From Gemmatimonadaceae bacterium (GTDB taxonomy: Bacteria; Gemmatimonadota; Gemmatimonadetes; Gemmatimonadales; Gemmatimonadaceae), in NCBI GenBank assembly GCA_040882285.1, contig JBBEBQ010000011.1, positions 1 through 64,000 of the forward strand: 64,000 bases of DNA, given 5' to 3'. Shown one piece after another: positions 60,519-64,000 of this stretch (the first letter of the stretch is position 1; the number at the start of each line of letters is the position of its first letter). A program made the translations under genes and the position numbers. A model generated the notes under the pieces. That model saw nothing but the letters and a program-made list of their open reading frames with translations. It was not told the origin of the DNA and did no database searches.

Positions 60519-61064
60519 TTACTGGATCGGTACGGCCCGATAGAGCGCGTCCGCCCCGCTCAGCACGAACCGGCCCGTGGTGGAGCTGGCGATTTCATCT
60601 ACGATCCGGTCAACATCGTCGAAGGCCTCGGTATTGAGGTTTTTAACCTGGATCGTGACATACTCTATGCCGTTATAGTTGCTCTTCACTAACGGACCCT
60701 GGATCGTGCCGCCCGACCCGGTACGAAGACTGTCACCCGGAGAGAACGGTTCCTTCGTGATGTACGGCCCCTTCCACTGGCTCGCGAGTCCGGCCGTATA
60801 TGCGACGACGTTGATGTCGAAGTCGGAATTGGTGACCGCCGTCACCAGGTGGCCGACGCTGCTCGGGTATCGCTTCACGTCCGACGCAAACGTGCTGATC
60901 CCGGTCTGCAGCGCCACCAGATCGTTAGCAGTCCGGGTGGCGTCCCCCTTGGAGATCTGCCCCATCAGCGCCGGCAGCAGCACCGCAGCCAAAGTGGCCA
61001 GGATGGCGATCGTTACGAGAACTTCCGCGAGCGTGAAGCCGCCGCGCGTCTGCCTGGATTTCAT
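60519..61064 (-). CDS. GspG-like type IV pilin/pseudopilin
   Basis: A 181-residue prepilin with leader MKSRQTRGG, G|F site and Glu5 (FTLAEVLVTIAILATLAAVLLPAL). It has the WKGPYI motif and a C-terminus (STTGRF...YRAVPIQ) shared with its two neighbours. It has no Cys. An AGGAGC ribosome site lies upstream and only 26 bases separate it from the preceding pilin gene, so these two share a transcript. Confidence 0.92.
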   Translation of the reverse strand: MKSRQTRGGFTLAEVLVTIAILATLAAVLLPALMGQISKGDATRTANDLVALQTGISTFASDVKRYPSSVGHLVTAVTNSDFDINVVAYTAGLASQWKGPYITKEPFSPGDSLRTGSGGTIQGPLVKSNYNGIEYVTIQVKNLNTEAFDDVDRIVDEIASSTTGRFVLSGADALYRAVPIQ

Positions 61065-61090
61065 TGTCTGCTCCTGGATAAGCTGTATGG

Positions 61091-61630
61091 TTACTGAATC
61101 GGGATGGCGAAAAACTGCGCCACGCTGGATACCGCGTTGTACTGCAGTTGCCCCGTACTCGAGCTCACTGTCTCGTCGATTATCTCGTCCAGTCGATTGA
61201 AGTCCGTGGGAGTGATCGGCGAGACGTCAACCCTGACGTACTGAATTCCGTTGTACAAGCCTGGAACGAACGGACCCAGGATGTTCGCCCCGAACCCGGT
61301 CGACAGCTCACCGCCGGTCGTCAGCGCCTTCGCCAGGTACGGACCCTTCCACCGATTGGCCAGCCCGACCGAATACGTGTTCCCGTTGATGTCGATCAAG
61401 CCGGTGATCGGCGAAGCCAGCTGCGTGAGCGACGCGGGATACCGCCGAACGTCCGTCACGAACGTGTTGATCGCGGTCTGCACCGCCAGCAGGTCCGTTG
61501 ATCCCCGGGTTGCCTCACCCTTCGAGAGCTGGCTGTTCAACGCCGGCAACAGCACCGCCGCCAGCGTCGCGATGATCGCGATCGTCACGAGAACCTCGGC
61601 CAGCGTGAATCCCTTGCGCCGCGACTTCAT
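61091..61630 (-). CDS. GspG-like type IV pilin/pseudopilin
   Basis: A prepilin of about 179 residues starting MKSRRKGFTLAEVLVT; an in-frame ATG two codons earlier (MTMKSRR) is equally possible. It has the G|F site, Glu5, WKGPYL and the SSTGQLQ...FFAIPIQ ending. The first 60 residues are nearly identical in pattern to the downstream paralogue, while the globular parts differ. It is the first gene of the pilin run, divergent from the AAA regulator at the right edge. Confidence 0.92.
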   Translation of the reverse strand: MKSRRKGFTLAEVLVTIAIIATLAAVLLPALNSQLSKGEATRGSTDLLAVQTAINTFVTDVRRYPASLTQLASPITGLIDINGNTYSVGLANRWKGPYLAKALTTGGELSTGFGANILGPFVPGLYNGIQYVRVDVSPITPTDFNRLDEIIDETVSSSTGQLQYNAVSSVAQFFAIPIQ

Positions 61631-61792
61631 TGTCATCCATCCCGGAGTGTGAGCGGTTGTCAACATGCTTCGGTGCGCACTATACACGCCCGCCGTCACC
61701 AGGCCATTACAACCGGACCCCCGCACATGACAACGGCACCTACGGTCGGTCGCTGGCCGTAGCGACACGAAAGTAGGGCGGATTCGCCAAAG

Positions 61793-61824
61793 CCGCAATA
61801 ACAAACTCATTGGTGCTATTGCGG
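61793..61824. promoter_or_regulatory. inverted repeat, candidate operator between divergent genes
   Basis: CCGCAATA and TATTGCGG form a perfect 8-bp inverted repeat separated by 16 bases. It lies in the 265-base gap between the pilin run and the divergently transcribed AAA regulator gene. The spacing of about two DNA turns suits a dimeric regulator. Confidence 0.4.
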
Positions 61825-61901
61825 TTGCGGCACGGTGCGACAGCGTCGTGACCGGAACGTTATATTAGCCGAACGCCAATGTCACACCAGAGAGCGCTCG
61901 C

Positions 61902-64000
61902 GTGACCCCATCCCGGAAGCTTTTTCTTCTCGGGGCTCCTTCGTTACAGGACGACGATGGCCGCCCGGTACCGGGGATGGGGCCAGGCAAGCCGCTGGCC
62001 ATGCTCGCTTATGTGGTCATCACCGGCTCGGCTACTCGCGAGGAGCTGGTAGCGCTGTTCTGGCCAGAGACTCCGGACGACAAGGCTCGCAACGCCTTCC
62101 GCCAGACCCTGCACAGATTGCGAGGAGCACTGGGCTCGGATTCCCTGGCGTCGGACCGGGACCGGATCAAGATCGATCCCGCCGGCGCGGTCTGGTGCGA
62201 CGCCCTCGAGTTCGGCGCAACGGTCGCATCCGATCCGGAGCGGGCCATCGCACTCTACCGCGGGCCTTTCCTCGACGGACTCGATGTCGCTTCGAGCGAT
62301 TTCCAGCACTGGGCGGACTCGCGTCGGGAACGATTCGAGGCGCAGTTCCGCAGCGCGCTCGCTATCGCGGCCAACCGCGCGCTCGAATCCGGGGACACCG
62401 CGCTGGCGGCAGCGCACGCAGCGAGGCTCTCGCGCACAGCGCCGCTCGATCCGGACTCGGCACTCCTGGAAGCGAAAATTCTGGCGGGGGCCGGGCGAAA
62501 ACCCGAAGCGATTTCGGTTCTCACGCAGCACTCCACGCGGCTCGAATCGGAGCTGGGCGAGAAACCTTCCGCCGGCGTGCGCGCAATGTTGACCCGGTTG
62601 CTCAACGAAGCGCCGGCCACCGTGGCCAGACCCGGTGAAACCGCGGACCAGCTCGTGGAGACCGAATTCGTCGGACGCGACAAGGAGCTCGGCAAGCTGC
62701 TGGCCTTCTGGCGCGGCGTGGAGCGGAGCGGCGCGACCGTAGTGGTCACCGGGCCGCCCGGAATCGGCAGGACGAGGTTGATCGCGGAGCTCGCGCAGCG
62801 CATTCAGGCGTTCGGGCCGGCACTCATCCTGTGGGGGCAGGAGCGGCACGGGAACCGCGCAATCCCATACGCCGCCCTGGCAGACGCCTTGCGCCCGGCG
62901 GTCACCGCCCCCGGCATAGCCGGCGCCAGCCGGCATCTGCTCGCGGAGGCCGCGCGACTCCTGCCGGAGATTCGCGACCAGTTCGACCTGCCTGAAGCGA
63001 CCGCAATTGATGACGAAGCTGCCCGCGTTCGATTCTACGACGGCGTGGCCGCGCTGATCGATGCCGTCGCGTACGAGCAGCCCGTGTGTCTCATCCTGGA
63101 GGATCTCCACCACTCCTCGCGGTCCAGCGCGGAGCTGCTGCATTTCCTCACGGGCCGGCTCGCCGCATCACCCGTCCTGTTCGTGCTCAGCTGCCGGCCC
63201 GCCGAGGCCCCCCCGCACGTGACGGAGCGCTTTTCGCCGGCTCAGGTCGCCGGCGCGCGTGGCCCTGCGCCGGCACAAGCTGCTCGCGAGAGCATCGAGC
63301 TCGAGCCGCTGACGCAAAACGCGGTGGAACGGCTGCTGGCCTCCGTCGCCACGGGCGGGGACCCGGACGCGGACACGCTGGCGACGATCACCCGAATGGC
63401 GGAGGGCAATCCGTTCCGCGCGCTCGATCTGCTGCGGCGCGCCAGGCGCGGCGAGCCACTGGCCAACCTGCCCACTGAGCTGGCGGCCGCGCTGTGGGCT
63501 CGATTGCAGGGCTGCTCGCCACCGGAGCAAAGACTTTTTCTGGCGTGCGCTCTCCTGGAGCGGCCGGCGCCGCTGCGACTCCTGTCCGCGGCCACCCATC
63601 TGCCCGAACCGGATGCGTTCGACGCGGCCGTCACGCTCGAGCAGCGCGGTCTGGTGGTGCAGCGGCGCGGAGGAATCGCCCCGGCGCACGACGTGCTCGC
63701 CGGTCTCGCGCTGGACAGCACGGGCTCGGCAGGGCGCGCGTTGCTCGCGGGGTGGACGGCCGACGCCGTCGCGTCGGAACCGGGCGCGTCGCACGCCGAG
63801 CTGGCGCGACTGTATGCGACGGCCGGCCAGCCCTCCGCCGCGCACAAGCACGCGCGCGCCGCGATCCACGATGCCGCTGCATCCGGCGCGCACGACGAAC
63901 TCGCGGAGCTGTTGACCCTCGCCGCGGAGACCGCGTTCAACAACCAGGACCGGAGCGCCGTCGAATCGCTTCGCACCGCGTTCGGCCGCGGCCGCCGACG
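61902..64000 (+). CDS. BTAD-like/AAA transcriptional regulator (partial, runs off right edge)
   Basis: At least 699 residues from a GTG start. Residues 1-75 look like a winged-helix region (ATREELVALFWPETPDDKARNAFRQTLHRLRGAL) and about 90-235 are BTAD-like helical repeats. FVGRDKELGKL precedes a STAND ATPase whose P-loop reads GPPGIGRT at 284-291, with Arg where the catalytic Lys should be. A Walker B-like VCLILEDLHH follows. Architecture is that of the regulator at 2605-5688, with little sequence identity. It diverges from the GspG-like pilin genes, which it may control. Confidence 0.88.
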   Translation, partial: MTPSRKLFLLGAPSLQDDDGRPVPGMGPGKPLAMLAYVVITGSATREELVALFWPETPDDKARNAFRQTLHRLRGALGSDSLASDRDRIKIDPAGAVWCDALEFGATVASDPERAIALYRGPFLDGLDVASSDFQHWADSRRERFEAQFRSALAIAANRALESGDTALAAAHAARLSRTAPLDPDSALLEAKILAGAGRKPEAISVLTQHSTRLESELGEKPSAGVRAMLTRLLNEAPATVARPGETADQLVETEFVGRDKELGKLLAFWRGVERSGATVVVTGPPGIGRTRLIAELAQRIQAFGPALILWGQERHGNRAIPYAALADALRPAVTAPGIAGASRHLLAEAARLLPEIRDQFDLPEATAIDDEAARVRFYDGVAALIDAVAYEQPVCLILEDLHHSSRSSAELLHFLTGRLAASPVLFVLSCRPAEAPPHVTERFSPAQVAGARGPAPAQAARESIELEPLTQNAVERLLASVATGGDPDADTLATITRMAEGNPFRALDLLRRARRGEPLANLPTELAAALWARLQGCSPPEQRLFLACALLERPAPLRLLSAATHLPEPDAFDAAVTLEQRGLVVQRRGGIAPAHDVLAGLALDSTGSAGRALLAGWTADAVASEPGASHAELARLYATAGQPSAAHKHARAAIHDAAASGAHDELAELLTLAAETAFNNQDRSAVESLRTAFGRGRR

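Noticed and set aside
60340-60543. 67-codon plus-strand frame in the pilin gap
   Set aside because: No ribosome site, it crosses a terminator, and its composition is not protein-like.

Overview
The window looks like a chromosomal segment of a high-GC, outer-membrane-bearing bacterium. Secretins, Sec/lipobox signal peptides and two type IV pilus loci argue for a diderm. The gene order and the large BTAD/AAA regulators remind me of Gemmatimonadota, but that placement is recalled family knowledge and cannot be proven here. No rRNA, tRNA, CRISPR array or transposase was seen.

Layout. Bases 1-1722 hold the start of an F-type ATP synthase operon (atpZ-atpI-atpB, minus strand) running off the left edge into a 7-bp tandem repeat. 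Bases 1975-9692 hold a BsuPI-type lipoprotein, a large BTAD-like/AAA/TPR regulator whose base composition changes inside the gene, a membrane HD-GYP protein, an unrecognised two-part protein and a sigma-54 activator with a dead receiver. Bases 9865-20057 are mostly minus-strand housekeeping genes: a MogA/MoaB protein, gcvT, a WD40 protein, bcp, argF, hslU, hslV, xerC and trmFO. Two plus-strand genes interrupt them: a small membrane protein between hslV and xerC, and a lipoprotein upstream of trmFO. Bases 20116-32005 are one long minus-strand run: pilM-N-O-P-Q, a large lipoprotein, aroC, aroK, an Smg-like gene and topA. It joins the known pilMNOPQ-aro arrangement to the known topA-trmFO-xerC-hslV-hslU arrangement. 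Bases 32178-33875 hold three minor-pilin genes, and 34031-41056 a plus-strand run of two GT2 glycosyltransferases, two GT-C-like membrane proteins and two methyltransferases. Two PilA-type pilin genes, a Uma2 nuclease gene and pilR/pilS follow, then a divergent CNNM/CorC-type gene.

Bases 47351-57101 are a second pilus locus on the plus strand, ordered ATPase, platform protein, PilM/N-like, PilO-like, PilP-like, secretin, ExeA-type ATPase, TPR protein, STN lipoprotein. This gene set is that of the MSHA pilus (MshE, G, I, J, K, L, M, N). The platform gene is out of frame at a run of ten G. Convergent to it lie an O-antigen-ligase-type membrane protein and three GspG-like pilin genes. A second BTAD-like/AAA regulator diverges from the pilins and runs off the right edge.

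The most unusual DNA signals are long intergenic palindromes sharing a core (9751-9843, 47171-47262, and more loosely 24654-24781), CTAG-containing heptamer repeats (1-54, 47150-47170) and a related 26-bp palindrome (20087-20112), the poly-G frameshift in the platform gene, a likely ATT start codon at 52327, and a GC break inside the regulator at 2605-5688.
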